From contig NC_083890.1 in NCBI RefSeq assembly GCF_032452875.1, positions 44,762,483 through 44,826,482 on the forward strand: a stretch of DNA of 64,000 bases. The letters are read 5' to 3'. Source of the stretch: Bos javanicus (taxonomy: Eukaryota > Chordata > Mammalia > Artiodactyla > Bovidae). This document shows, in pieces, positions 43,425 to 54,751 of this stretch (position 1 is the stretch's first letter; each line of letters starts with the position of its first letter). A program made the translations under genes and the position numbers. The notes under the pieces were generated by a model, which did not search any database, had not been told where the DNA came from, and saw only the letters and a program-made list of their open reading frames with translations.

Positions 43425-43484
43425 GATCAGATCAGATCAGATCAGTCGCTCAGTCATGTCCGACTCTTTGCGACCCCAAGTACT
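43425..43484 (-). mobile_element. BovB terminal fragment with (GATCA)n
   Basis: About five GATCA units lead into CAGTCGCTCAGTCATGTCCG and stop after GCGACCCC, so this is only the last 60 bp of a BovB. It lies between two L1 pieces. Confidence 0.85.
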
Positions 43485-43835
43485 ACTATTTGACAATAAA
43501 AAAGGTATGAAGTGCTGATAAAAACTACAATATGGATAACCTTTAAAAACATCACGTTCAATCAAAAAAGCCATACAAATGGTATGATACTGTTCATATA
43601 AAATGTCCAAAAAAGGGCAAACAATTTGAGACAAACTACATTAGTTGTTGCTCAAGGCTGGGGAGGGGAAGGGGAATAATGGCATGAGGTTACTTTTTAG
43701 GACGATGGCAATGTTTTCAATCAAATTTTAGTGATGGTTGTGCAACCTGGTAAATATACTAAATTCATTAAATCACATATTAAAATTGTATGAATTTTAT
43801 GATATGTAATTATGTCAATAAAACTATTCACAATT
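43485..43835 (+). mobile_element. Ancient L1M 3' end
   Basis: AAATGGTATGATACTGTTCA, TTGCTCAAGGCTGGGGAGGG, TTTTAGTGATGGTTGTGCAA and ATGTAATTATGTCAATAAAA fit an old L1 3' terminus. Confidence 0.75.
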
Positions 43836-43921
43836 ATCAGTTTAAGATAATAAGCATAAAGTGAGATCCAAATAAATTATGTTATACTTACATGACAAAA
43901 CTTTTCAAGTCATAGACTTTG

Positions 43922-44265
43922 TTTTACACTTCTTATTTTGTATTGGGGTATAGTAGATTAACAATGTCGTGATAGTTTCAGGAGAACAGTGAAGGGACTG
44001 AGCCATACACATATGTGAATCCATTCTCCTCCACACTCCCCTCTCACCCACGCTGCCACATGACGTTGAGCAGAGTTCCATGTACAGTATGTCCTTGTTG
44101 GTTATCCATTTTAAATATAGCCGTGTGTATGGCAACTATGAGTTTGCTCTCTAAGTCTGTGAATCTCTTTCTGTTTTGTAAATTCTTTCGTATTACTTCT
44201 TTTTAGATTCCACATATAAGGGATGCCATACAGTATTTCTCCTCTGTCTGACTTACTTCTAAAGT
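43922..44265 (-). mobile_element. Artiodactyl L1 3' UTR fragment
   Basis: Reverse pattern: TATTGGGGTATAGTAGATTA, GTGAATCCATTCTCCTCCAC, TGTCCTTGTTGGTTATCCAT, TTTAGATTCCACATATAAGG. Confidence 0.8.
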
Positions 44266-44649
44266 CATAAACTTTTATATACTAAATAGCATTGCATATT
44301 ACACGTGCAAAGAATATTAGGAAAATTTAACTTTAAAGAAAATTGTGGAAATCAGATCTACAGAATGATTCCACTTCAGAAACCTGAACATTTGTATGTA
44401 TTTTTTAGAAGAGAAATGTAGAAACGCTCACCCCCAAATTTCTAACACAGAATTAATACTTAAAGAAGATAGAATTGGAGGGGGCTGGAGTAAAATGTCA
44501 CATTTTCTAAGATCACTTCTTTAGCTTTTGCAATGAGCTTTCTAACTATGTTGATTAAAATTTTCAACCCAGGCTTTGAGTTGAGTAAAGCAATAATATC
44601 AAGTGGGCGATAATGTAAGAATTAATATGAAGAACCTAGGAACATGATT
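44266..44649. other. No gene or clear repeat
   Basis: AT-rich single-copy DNA. Confidence 0.4.
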
Positions 44650-44868
44650 AGTGTGTACCAAGTCACTTCAATCGTGTCTGGCTCTTTGCAATCCCGTGGA
44701 CTGCATCCCGCCAGGCTCCTCTGTCCATGGGATTCTCCAGGCAAGAATACTGGAGCAGGTTGCCATGCCCTGCTCCAGGGGAACTTCCCGAACCAGGGAC
44801 GGAACCTGTGTCTCTTGGGTCTCTTGCAATGGCAAGCTGGCTCTTTACCACTAGTCCCACCATCGGTA
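44650..44868 (-). mobile_element. Bov-tA SINE
   Basis: Reverse full-length copy with substitutions in the head complement (CTAGTCCCACCATCGG), so it is older than most others here. Confidence 0.88.
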
Positions 44869-45044
44869 ATGAAGGTTTAATGGATATAAATAAAACCCAT
44901 CCCTCAGAAAGAGAGTGTCCCTGTTTTCTGGTGCCCGCAGAATGGCAGGACTGTTCCATCAGTTATGGAAAATCAGGTCCCCGAAGTGATTTGATTGGAC
45001 AGAAACCTTGGATTTGCTGAGTCAATGCTTTTTCCTTCAGGTTG

Positions 45045-45127
45045 CTGCTGCTGCTGCTGCTGCTGCTAAGTCGCTTCAGTCGTGTCCGACTCTGTGCGAC
45101 CCCATAGACGGCAGCCCACCAGGCTCC
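45045..45127 (-). mobile_element. Heavily 5'-truncated BovA2 with perfect 12-bp TSD
   Basis: Only 83 bp of the 3' end, with a (CTG)n tail complement at the left and ending CCCACCAGGCTCC. TCCTTCAGGTTG at 45033-45044 and 45128-45139 bounds it, so truncation happened during insertion. Confidence 0.93.
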
Positions 45128-45159
45128 TCCTTCAGGTTGGATGTTAGTTAAACAAGGAT

Positions 45160-45222
45160 GGCTCCTCTGTCCGTGGATTTTCCAGGCAAGAGTACTGGAG
45201 TGGGGTGCCATTGCCTTCTCCG
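45160..45222 (-). mobile_element. BovA2 5'-end fragment
   Basis: A 63-bp piece, GGCTCCTCTGTCCGTGG to GCCATTGCCTTCTCCG, that matches the opposite end of BovA2 from its neighbour 32 bp away. An A/T-rich simple tract (AATAATAAATAAATAATAAA) follows to about 45250. Confidence 0.85.
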
Positions 45223-45408
45223 AAAAAAAAAATAATAAATAAATAATAAAGATTTCATTACCTCCTTATTGCTAGTACAAAACACCATTAAAAAAAATAA
45301 AGGTTTCTTTTATAGTAAGTTCATAAAATTTTTGAGCAGGTGTTTTTGGAGAGTTTGCAATTTTGTTTCCTTTAGTGAAGCTGATTTGAGAATATTCATG
45401 TCCTTTGT

Positions 45409-45502
45409 TCTTGCCTGGAGAATCCCAGGAATGGGGGAACCTGGTGGGCTGCCGTCTATGGGGTCGCACAGAGTCGGACACGACTGAAGTGACTTAGCAT
45501 AG
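45409..45502 (+). mobile_element. 5'-truncated BovA2 with perfect 12-bp TSD
   Basis: 94 bp from the second unit (TCTTGCCTGGAGAATCCCAG to GACTTAGCATAG). CATGTCCTTTGT at 45397-45408 and 45503-45514 bounds it. Confidence 0.94.
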
Positions 45503-45514
45503 CATGTCCTTTGT

Positions 45515-46309
45515 AGGCTGTACTACCTCCCAGGCCAGGCCCGTCTGATGCTGGTCACAGCTAGGAAGGTGCTGTCCACAGGTGGTGAGAAGGCTGAACT
45601 AGTGCAGTCAGTTCTGTGGTATAGTCATCAATTCTTCACCCCATCCCTCCCGCCTTGGGCTCCAAGGTAAAACCAAACAGCCTGGCCGGCACAGGGAGGA
45701 TGTCCCCGAGGCTGCTTTTCTTGGCCAATTGCCAGAGTGACGATTCCAAGGAAATCAGAGGTTGTCCTGTCCTCTTCCAAGAAGCAGAAGAGCCTATTTA
45801 CCATTGCTGATCGTGTTTCCTTTGGGAATGGAAGTTTTCTTTGAGGGTGATCGCAAGAAATTATAGTGAGGCTCATTGATATTGGTCAGGAGTTTTTCTG
45901 GCTAAGAATTATGCCCTTGCTAGACCTAGTGAGAAAGGACTAGAGATTAAATAAAAAATTCAGGACCTTTCTCATCAAACCTACCACAACCTAGTCCCCA
46001 AATTAATAACTGAAAACAGTAAAACTTCCCAAAGCAGAAGTGGTACAATTTATTTTTTTTTTATCATAGTGCTATAAATGCAACCAAAGATTTGAAATGG
46101 AAAACAAAAAGCCAAAATCCTCCTTCTTCCTCTAAGTCCAACTAACTGAAAATATTAAAACACCTATGTAAATAACATTTGAGTCAAAAAAGAAATTAAA
46201 CGTGATTACAGATTTAAATATTATGAATATACATGGACAGTGACCTTAAGGAAAACATTTATTATACCAATACAATGAAAGCTGCACTCTGAGGGAAAAT
46301 ATACTCATC
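45515..46309. other. No gene or clear repeat
   Basis: Single-copy DNA, AT-rich after 45.95 kb. Confidence 0.4.
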
Positions 46310-46530
46310 TTATATATTTCCTCCTTGGATTTATTGGGGGTATAATTGACCAATAAAATTTTTATTTATTTAAGGGTTCCAATGTGATGATGTGATATGT
46401 GTATACATTGTGAAATGATTACCCAATCATGCTTATTAACTGCCATCACCCAGCATAGTGTCCATGTTTCTTCATGTGGGTGGTGAGAACATGTAAGATC
46501 TTTTCTCTCAGGAAATTTCAAGTGTAGAGA
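46310..46530 (-). mobile_element. Ancient L1 3' end
   Basis: Reverse pattern: TTATTGGGGGTATAATTGAC, GATGATGTGATATGTGTATA, CATTGTGAAATGATTACCCA, CATCACCCAGCATAGTG. Confidence 0.7.
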
Positions 46531-47449
46531 ACAGTTAGAGTCTCAGAACTCATTCATCTTATTACTGAAGTCCCAAATGCATTTTTATCACTAAACTAGG
46601 AAAAAAAAAAAACCTAAAAAAAGTATTTAACTCAAAAAGCTAATATCACAGCAAAATAAACTAGGAAAAAGATAAGACATAAGTATTAAATAAATGCAAA
46701 AGTATAAAAATGAATCAAAAAAGAAAACTGATCAATACAAAAGACCACTTCCAAAATAGTCCAATAGAATTGATAAAAACCTGAGCAGGTCAGGAGATAC
46801 ACATATACATACATACATATATATATCTTAACTGATGATAAAATCATCATAATGAATCTACATAATTTTAACCGTGATCACTTTTAGTAAACTCTATTAC
46901 AAAATGTGTTCTAAAATGTAAATAACATTCCTTGAAATAAATTTTAATATATTGCTTTGAATTGAAAAACGCAGTGTTTTCCTGATGCAAGGTAACTCTG
47001 GTTTAGTTGATAGATTTGAAAATGAGAAATGACTTAGCTAATTAGATTTCATAGCAGACATTTTCCATAAGTTGAATGTCCTAAATCCACAGCTCTACAG
47101 ACATTAATAAAATACATATTTAAAGCTTGTGGTAAATTTTAAAAGATCCTTATAAAATCTTGCACTGAAAAAGATTTCAAAATGAAAAATAACGTGTTTT
47201 TCTTAACTCCCTATTTAAAAATAAGCTTTTATCTGAAGCACAACATACTTACAGAAAATGTCCACAGATCATGAATGTACAGTTCAGTGAATTATCACTA
47301 AGCAAAGTCACCTGTGTATCTACAACCTAAATTTAAAAAATAGAGCATTACCAACATCTCACACCTATCTTATTAATCTACCAGTACTTTTTAATGTAGT
47401 GTTTCGAACAAGTTACCATGAAGCAAAAATTAAACCCGAAACAAAAACA
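46531..47449. other. No gene; ATAC/TA simple repeat
   Basis: AT-rich single-copy DNA with an (ATAC)n-(TA)n tract at about 46797-46827. Confidence 0.45.
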
Positions 47450-48700
47450 AACAGCAATAAAGAAATAGCTAAGAGAGGTGGTAGATTGGATTATTGGTTA
47501 GCAAGCATTCACTCCTCTACCCCTCGAATCCATGATAATAATACTCTTGGGCACCTGACTTTATTTGGCCAATGGAATGTGGGCAAAAGCATTGGTGCGC
47601 CAGATCTGAGCCTAGGGTTTAAGATGCTCCACATGCTTTTTACCGTGACCTGAGGAGAGACATGAGAAACGCTGGGCAAGCTGGAATCAAGATTGCTGGG
47701 AGAAGTATCAATAACCTCAGATATGCAGATGACACCACCCTTATGGCAGAAAGTGAAGAAGTAAAGAGCCTCTTGATGAAAATGAAAGAGGAGAATGAAA
47801 AAGTTGGCTTAAAACTCAACATTCAGAAAACTAAGATCACAGCATCCGGCCCCATCACTTCATGGCAAAATAGATGGGGAAACAGTGGAAACAGTGTCAG
47901 ACTTTATTTTGGGGGGGCTCCAAAATCATTGCAGATGGTGACCACAGCCATGAAATTAAAAGACGCTTACTCCTTGGAAGAAAATTTATGACCAACCTAG
48001 ACAGCATATTAAAAAGCAGAGACATTACTTTGCCAACAAAGGTCCGTCTAGTCAAGGTTATGGTTTTTCCTGTGGTCATGTATGGATGTGAGAGTTGGAC
48101 TGCAAAGAAGGCTGAGTGCCGAAGAATTGATGCTTTTGAACTGTGGTGTTGGAGAAGACTCTTGAGAGTCCCTTGGACTGTAAGGAGATCTAACCAGTCC
48201 ATCCTAAAGGAAATCAGTTCTAAATATTCATTGGAAGGACTGATGTTGAAGCCGAAACTCCAATCCTTTGGCCACCTGATGTGAAGAACTGACTCATTTG
48301 AAAAGACCCTGATGCTGGGAAAGATTGAAGGTGGGAGGAAAAGGGGACAACAGAGGTTGAGATGGTTGGATGGCATCACCGACTCAATGGACATGAGTTT
48401 GAGTAAACTCTGGGAGATGGTGATGGACAGGGAGGCCTGGCGTGCTGCAATCCATGGTGTCACAAAGACTTGGACACGACTGAGCGACTGAACTGAACTG
48501 AGGAGAGCATGCCCACTATGCCTTCATACTGGATTCCAGAAGGAGACACAGAAAATGGACCAGAATTGACCCATGGCTTAAACCTGAGTTATCCCTACTG
48601 ACCTACATACTTGCCAGGGAGAGAAATAACTGCTTTTCCATATAAATGCCTCTGAGATTTTGTTGGTTACACAGCAAAGGCCCACTACTATAATCTTCAT
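47450..48700 (+). mobile_element. MaLR-like LTR remnant split by BovB
   Basis: 47450-47649 (GATTGGATTATTGGTTAGCA, TTTATTTGGCCAATGGAATG) and 48508-48700 (GGCTTAAACCTGAGTTATCC, CCTCTGAGATTTTGTTGGTT) follow the same old LTR class seen in reverse at 40682-41105. The BovB lies between them. Confidence 0.5.
47660..48502 (+). pseudogene. BovB (RTE LINE) reverse transcriptase, 3' part, broken
   Basis: 5'-truncated BovB that retains the catalytic YADD motif of the reverse transcriptase (codons at about 47719-47730, in the context LRYADDTTLMAE) followed by the RTE C-terminal region. Two breaks are visible. A G7 run at 47911-47917, one base longer than the family pattern as I recall it, moves the frame from the 47662 reading to the 47874 reading. 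A TGA stop at 48282-48284 falls where the related copy at 9163-9609 has an Arg codon. The endonuclease and most of the polymerase are absent. The tail GAACTGAACTGA is intact. CTGAGGAGAG at 47650-47659 and 48498-48507 is the probable target-site duplication. A fossil, not an active element. Confidence 0.93.
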
Positions 48701-49394
48701 TTGGTAGATCTCAGTTAAGTTTAAGTGAATTAATTCTAATGACTGGGTAGCATATCCATTCTTTGCTTTCAAGAAAATTGAAGAATAAATTAGTTTCGTC
48801 AAAAGATAGATTATTAAAAGTAATTTTATCGGTAGGTGATTTTTTGGCATATGATCCAGATGTTGTTAAATACATTGAGCAGCACTGCTGCTAACAAAAC
48901 CTCCATTCCTGTCCATTTATATGAACAAGGTCTCTCAGGGATCACATCCAGATACATTTTATACATGAATAGAATTGATGTGAGCCCTGTCATTCAAGCC
49001 ATGATCAATATTTATCCATGGATACACAAAAATAACCCAATCTTATTCATGTCATTAAGAGTTTTTTCCCAGTAATTAAAAAAAAATTGTCTAATGATTA
49101 TTTATGGAAATTTGTAATATAGGTAAGTTGTTTTGACCAATTATATACTACTAACAATTCTAATGATAGCTCTATCCAAGAGGCAATTAACACTCAGAAC
49201 CTTATGTTCACAGGTAATTGCAAAATTAAACATTCAATTTATATGTATATTTTTTGTTGTAGAAAATAATGGTGATTAACATAGTTTCAAAAATAAACAT
49301 ATATTAAAACAAATGCTCTGGGGGAGGAGGTAGTAGAAGGAAGATGGAAATATAGGGAGAAAAATATGAAGAACAATTTTTCATTGTTAAGATC
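48701..49394. other. No gene or clear repeat
   Basis: AT-rich single-copy DNA. Confidence 0.4.
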
Positions 49395-49512
49395 TGATCC
49401 ATATTTTTCTAAATTGAAGTATAGCTGATTTATGATACTGTGTTAGTTCTTAGGTGCACAGCAAAGTGATTCGGGTGTCTGTGTGTATGTATATTTTCCA
49501 TTATACATTGTT

Positions 49513-49788
49513 GCTGCTGCTGCTGCGAAGTCGCTTCAGTCGTGTCCGACTCTGTGTGACCCCAGAGGCAGCAGCCCAGCAGGCTCCCCCGTCCCTGGGA
49601 TTCTCCAGGCAAGAACACTGGAGTGGGTTGCCATTTCCTTCTCCAATGCATGAAAGTGAAAAGTGAAAGTCAAGTCGCTCAGTCGTGTCCGACTCTCAGC
49701 GACCCCATGGACTGCAGCCTACCAGGCTCCTCCAGCCATGGGATCTTCCAGGCAAGAGTACTGGAGTGGGGTGCCATTGCCTTCTCCA
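49513..49788 (-). mobile_element. Full-length BovA2 nested in L1
   Basis: 276-bp reverse copy. ATTATACATTGTT (49500-49512) and ATTATACACTGTT (49789-49801) agree at 12 of 13. Confidence 0.95.
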
Positions 49789-50454
49789 ATTATACACTGT
49801 TAGAAGATATTGAATATAGTTCCCTGCTGCTAAACAGTGACCCCTTGTTGCTCATCTATTTTCTGTATAGTAGTTTATATCTGTAAACCCTGTGCTCCTC
49901 ATTTATCCCTCCCCCTCCCCCTTCCCTTTCCCCTTCGGTGACCTTTGTTTTCTTTGTTTGTGAGCCAGTTTCTGTTTTGTGTATAGATTCATTTGTATTG
50001 TTTTTAGATTCCACATATAAGTGGTATCATATGTTCATTTTTCTTTGTCTGACTTCCTTCACTTAGTATATTGATCTCTAGGTCCATCCACCTTGCCGTC
50101 ATGTGGTACTATTTCTTTCTTTTTAATGGCTAAGTAATGTTCCTGTAAACCAATCTTCTGTCGATGTGCACCTGGGCTGTTTCCATGTTTTGGCTATTGT
50201 AAATACTGCTGCTATGAACACTGGGATGCATGTAACTTTTCAAATTAGGTATTCTTTTTTTATGACTATAGTCCTGAATGGGATTGGGGGTCATATGGTA
50301 GCCCTATTTTTAGTTTTTTAGGAACCTCCATACTGTTTTCCATGGTGGCTGCACCAATTTCCATTGCCATCAACAGTGTAGGAGGGTTCCCTTCTCTCCA
50401 CACTCTCTCCAGCTTTTGTTATTTGTAGAGTTTTTGATGACACCTGTCCTGATC

Positions 50455-50731
50455 CGGAGAAGGCAATGGCACCCCACTCCAGTACTCTTGCCTGGAGAGT
50501 CCCATGGACGGAGGAGCCTGGTGGGCAGCAGTCCATGGGGTCGAGAAGAGTCGGACACAACTGAGTGACTTCACTTTCACTTTTCACTTTCATGCATTGG
50601 AGAAGGAAATGGCAACCCACTCCAGTGTTCTTGCCTGGAGAATCCCAGGGACAGGGGAGCCTGGTGGGCTGCCGTCTATGGGGTCGCACAGAGTTGGACA
50701 TGACTGAAGCGACTTAGCGGTAGCAACAGCA
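50455..50731 (+). mobile_element. Full-length BovA2 nested in L1
   Basis: Forward copy, CGGAGAAGGCAATGGCACCC to TAGCAACAGCA. GTCCTGATC at 50446-50454 and 50732-50740 bounds it. It is in the opposite orientation to the copy at 49513-49788 and about 670 bp away. Confidence 0.95.
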
Positions 50732-50815
50732 GTCCTGATCAGTGTAAGGTGATACTTCATTGTTGGTGTGATTTGAATTTCTCCAGTAATTAGCCGTGTG
50801 GAGCACATTATGTAA

Positions 50816-51309
50816 TTCTGTTGCTAAAAAGAGAATTTGTCACTTTTAATATTTCTTACATCTGCATAGTCTCAAAACCTGGACACAAAAAACGACCTAA
50901 CCTGCTTTTAAAATATTCAAAATATATAGTTCCAGTGGTTTGTAAGTTCATTTGTTAAAAATATTAAACTTTAACAACTTCTGATTATTTTAAAAGAACA
51001 ACTGATTAGAGAGGTAAACATTTCCTAATATTTTAGCTGTTATCTATATAATTGAGTACAATGAATTAAAAAAGACGAAATCAATGACTTAGTAAGCTTG
51101 GCAATGATGCATTTATATTTTCCAGTTGGGACCTATGTGTTTCTGAGAGGTATCTCATGGGTTTCTGCTAGGGCAACTTAAAAAAAAATAAATATCAAAA
51201 CAAATTGAATTCAGAATAAAGAAATTTTTAACAAAGCGTTAAACCAAAATTTTTTAAAAAAGCTAATTTCATGACATAACTTGTACTAAAATATTAAGCC
51301 TATTTTTTT
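50816..51309. other. No gene or clear repeat
   Basis: AT-rich single-copy DNA. Confidence 0.4.
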
Positions 51310-51640
51310 TGCTGGGGGCTGAGGGTGGGAAAGGAAATGGGGAGATGCTGGTCTAAGAATACAGACTTCCAGTCATAAGATGAGTAAGTCCTAGGGATCT
51401 AATGTACAGCATTGTGGGTATAGCAAATAGTACTGCATCCCATACTTGAAAGTTGTTAAGTGAGAAAATCTTAAATATTCTCACCACAAACAAGACATAG
51501 GTTTCTGTGATGGGATGGAGACGTCACTTAATTATTTTGCAATATATGTGTGTCAAATCAACACATTGTACACATTAAACTTACACAATATTACTTGTCA
51601 ATTATATCTCAGCAAACCTGGGGGAAAAAACTACTTCAGA
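51310..51640 (+). mobile_element. Ancient L1M 3' end
   Basis: GAAATGGGGAGATGCTGGTC, GATCTAATGTACAGCATTGT, TACTTGAAAGTTGTTAAGTG and GTCAATTATATCTCAGCAAA fit an L1M/L1MA-B type 3' terminus. Confidence 0.8.
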
Positions 51641-51852
51641 GGAGCAAAAAAATTTTTTTTCTTTTAAAATTATATTACAGAGCTAATTTTCACCAAAAAG
51701 TGAAAATTAAAATAATTTATTTCACCTTTATCTTACCCTTAAAATTTTCTGTTATCAAGTTTGTTTTATAATGAATGCAATCCATGAGTAAAGTAGTCAA
51801 TATATAAGATTCTTAAACAGGTGAATTGTGGTGCTTACTCAAACATTTTTAG

Positions 51853-52143
51853 AGCCTCCTTGGTGGCGCAGTGGATAGGAATCCACCTGCCAACTCAGGG
51901 GACATGGGTTTGACCCCTGATCCAGGAAGATCCCACACACAGCTCCCACATGCCACCGAGCGACTAAGCCGACGTGCCACAGCTGCTGAAGCCCACGCAC
52001 CCTCAGGCCTGCGCTCCGAAGCTAGAGAAGCCTCACAACGAGAGGTCGGCACTCTGCAACCAAGAGTAGCCCCCCTCTGCCTGCCGCAACTGGAGATAGC
52101 CCGAGCAAAGCAGTGAAGATCCAGCACAGCCAAAAAATAAATA
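51853..52143 (+). mobile_element. CHR-2 SINE, near full length
   Basis: tRNA-like head (GAGCCTCCTTGGTGGCGCAG) then the CHR-2 body (CACCGAGCGACTAAGCC, CCTGCGCTCCGAAGCTAGAG) and terminal AGATCCAGCACAGCCAAAAA. No clear duplication. Confidence 0.88.
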
Positions 52144-52780
52144 CATAAAATTAGTAAAAATTGTTCTAATTGATAGCATGCATGGACAAAACACTTCTCC
52201 AAAAAACGATGCAAGTGCGTTAGAATAGCATGATGAAATAGATTGTCAGCGTGGAATGTATAAATAACCAAAATTGGCTCAATGTGTAGGAGATTCACCA
52301 TGAATAAAATTGAAAAAGATGATAATTATCCCCCAAATTTGCCAAAACCAGATGATTTTATAGATGTTATTTTAGACTCTGAAATTATAGAGTTCTTTTG
52401 CAATTTAAAATATCTCAGAGAATAAAGAAAGATGGAAATCTTCCCAGTTTATTTTAACCTTATACCCAAACCTGATAAAATTATCACAATGAAAGAAAAC
52501 TACGGCTAAATTTCACTTATGATTATAGAGGGGAAAAAATTCTAAATAAAATATCATCAATCCAGATGTATTAAAAGAACAACAAATTACTACCATAGTA
52601 AGGTTTATTTTTGGAATTAAGATGGTTTAGCAAGAAATCTATTAATGTAATAGGTATAAATGATAAAAATAATATTATATCAAAAGATAGCAAGTGTTCA
52701 ATTTAGTTCAACACCCATGTTTGATAAAGTATTTAAGGAAACTAGAAAAAACGTTCCTTGAACATATCATATATTTGTAT

Positions 52781-52868
52781 GCTGCTGCTGCTACGTCACT
52801 TCAGTCGTGTCCGACTCTGTGCGACTCCATAGACGGCAGCCCACCAGGCTCCCCCATCCCTGGGATTC
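52781..52868 (-). mobile_element. 5'-truncated BovA2 abutting a palindrome
   Basis: 88 bp of the BovA2 3' end with a (GCT)n tail complement, stopping after CCATCCCTGGGATTC. Directly at its truncated 5' end begins the left arm of a large palindrome. TTTGTAT at 52774-52780 recurs at 52911-52917 inside the palindrome and may be the target-site duplication. Confidence 0.9.
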
Positions 52869-52972
52869 AGATAGAGAGATAATCTAAGAATCTGTGTATT
52901 TGTGTGTGTGTTTGTATATGAGTATATAAACATACACACAAATACACAGATTCTTAGATTATCTCTCTATCT
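52869..52972. repeat. 104-bp near-perfect palindrome
   Basis: Arms 52869-52913 and 52928-52972 are reverse complements at 44 of 45 positions; the exception pairs G52908 with T52933, a G-U wobble in + strand RNA. The inner 14 nt continues the stem (GTATA at 52914-52918 with TATAT at 52923-52927, one wobble), leaving a TGAG loop at 52919-52922. As RNA this is an uninterrupted 50-bp stem with a 4-nt loop. It does not match any repeat I recognise. Confidence 0.95.
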
Positions 52973-53860
52973 CTCTCAATCTCTATATTTCTTTGTTTCA
53001 GAGCATTCCTATAGATGTCATAAATACTTGATGAAAACAGTTAATTACTACTCTTTGATACTGGAATATTAGCCAGTATAATAGAAAAGCTAAGTAAATT
53101 GTAACATATTCAGATAAAAAAGAGCATCATTGATACCAATGCTTGCAGCTAGAAAGTTCTTTAAATAAAAGAATTTTCAGTAAAATGGCCACCTGCAACA
53201 CACACACACAGACATATTAATTACAAAACAGTTTTCCAATTATAACCAGCAATGACCAAGCAGAGAGCCCTTCTCTTCAGCAACAAATGACAGTAAATCA
53301 TCCAGACATAAACTCAATTAGAAATACATACGACCCATAGGAAAACACTGACAACATTTTCCAAGGGACATGGGCAACTACAAAAAATACAGCTCCCGGA
53401 TAAGAAGACTCAATATTAAGATTTTTTTTGCCAAATTAATGGCAAATTTATCAGAATCCTAACGAATTTCTTTTATAACACATGACTGATTTCAACACTC
53501 AACTAGAAAAATAAACTGTAACAACCAAGAAAGTTTTGAAAGCTAAGAAAGAGATGAGGTTTTCTCTTATATTTTCAAAAAAAATTATCAAAATATAATA
53601 ATTAAAACAGTGGTACTGGAACGAAAGGACAATGAACAGAATAAGAATCCTAGTATCTCAAGCATACTTAAGAATTTAATGCATGCTAAAGTGACATTTG
53701 TTAGCAATAGGAAAGAAATACACACTATTTTAAGATGATGTAGAAACAATTGGCTAATCATTTCAAAAAAAGACAAATATCCCATACCATATTAAAAGTA
53801 AATTCCTGACAGATTAAAGATTTTGAATATGTAAAACCATGTTTATAGTCAAGAGGAATT

Positions 53861-54751
53861 CTCCAAGCATGATACAGGGTACAGGGGTTGTATCCCAGTT
53901 TCGTGAGGCTTCAAGTTTAATCAATTTCAGAGTTTTCATTAAACAAAATAATGTAAAAATGTGAATGCAAAATTCATTTTTGAAACAAAACTGAATATCT
54001 GTTATGAACAAGAAAATAAAGTTGATAAATATCATAAACATGACAAAATCTGGAAAAAATAATTAATTTTATTAATTAACTGCTTGACTCACTATGTAAC
54101 ACTTTTCTTTCTACATTTTTTTTTTTTGGCCTGTATTCCCTCTCCATATGCCAGTAACTTTTTAAATATCATTTTCTAAAGAAAGAAGAAAAAGATAATC
54201 TAGTCTTTTCTATCATGATCAATTTAAATGGATAGATTAGAAAAATTTCTTACAGCTTCACAACTCGTAATGGATAATATCACATAAATTTTTAAGTATT
54301 GTTGAGTTTTGAAAAAACTTTCACATGTTTCTTTCATATATAAATTGAAAGACATTGGCATATCTCAAGTTATTTCTGTAGGGTATAAAACAATTTTGAA
54401 ATGGTTGTACTCATTTAAGCAGTTGTACTTAATGGCATTGTGGTGTTGTGTTATGTTATTTTCTTAATGTTAGTGTTTATTAACAGCAAAAAAAAAAAAA
54501 CAAAAAAACCACCACCCAAAACCATCCTTTTTCCAATTTGTTAATATTATTCACTTCTCTTCCTTAGCTGGAAAATCAGATAATCCTAGGGGTTATTCAC
54601 TACTTCTATTTCTTTTAGTGAATTATGTTTATAATATTAACTGAGCTTTCAAAATTTCAATTTGCTTCTTAATGTCAGAATAATTTCTGTTGATATCATA
54701 TAGAAATACCATATAATTTTATTTTCTGGACACTTAAAATTATATATACTC
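53861..54751. other. No gene or clear repeat
   Basis: AT-rich single-copy DNA with a poly-A/CA run at about 54487-54520. No exon seen. Confidence 0.4.

Larger units (their letters stand above)
49395..50815 (-). mobile_element. Ruminant L1 3' part carrying two BovA2 insertions
   Basis: Reverse L1: 3' UTR (GAAGTATAGCTGATTTATGA, GATTCCACATATAAGTGG) followed by the end of ORF2 in reverse (GGCTATTGTAAATACTGCTG, GGAACCTCCATACTGTTTTC, CAACAGTGTAGGAGGGTTCC). The L1 is continuous across both SINEs. ORF2 is not open here. Confidence 0.88.
52325..53860 (+). mobile_element. Ancient L1 ORF2 fragment with insertions
   Basis: AACCTTATACCCAAACCTGA, AGTTCAACACCCATGTTTGA and, to the right, ATAATTAAAACAGTGGTACTGG and GACAATGAACAGAATAAG follow L1 ORF2. 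A BovA2 fragment and palindrome at 52781-52972 interrupt it. Many stops. The part between 52985 and 53200 is hard to align by eye. Confidence 0.6.
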
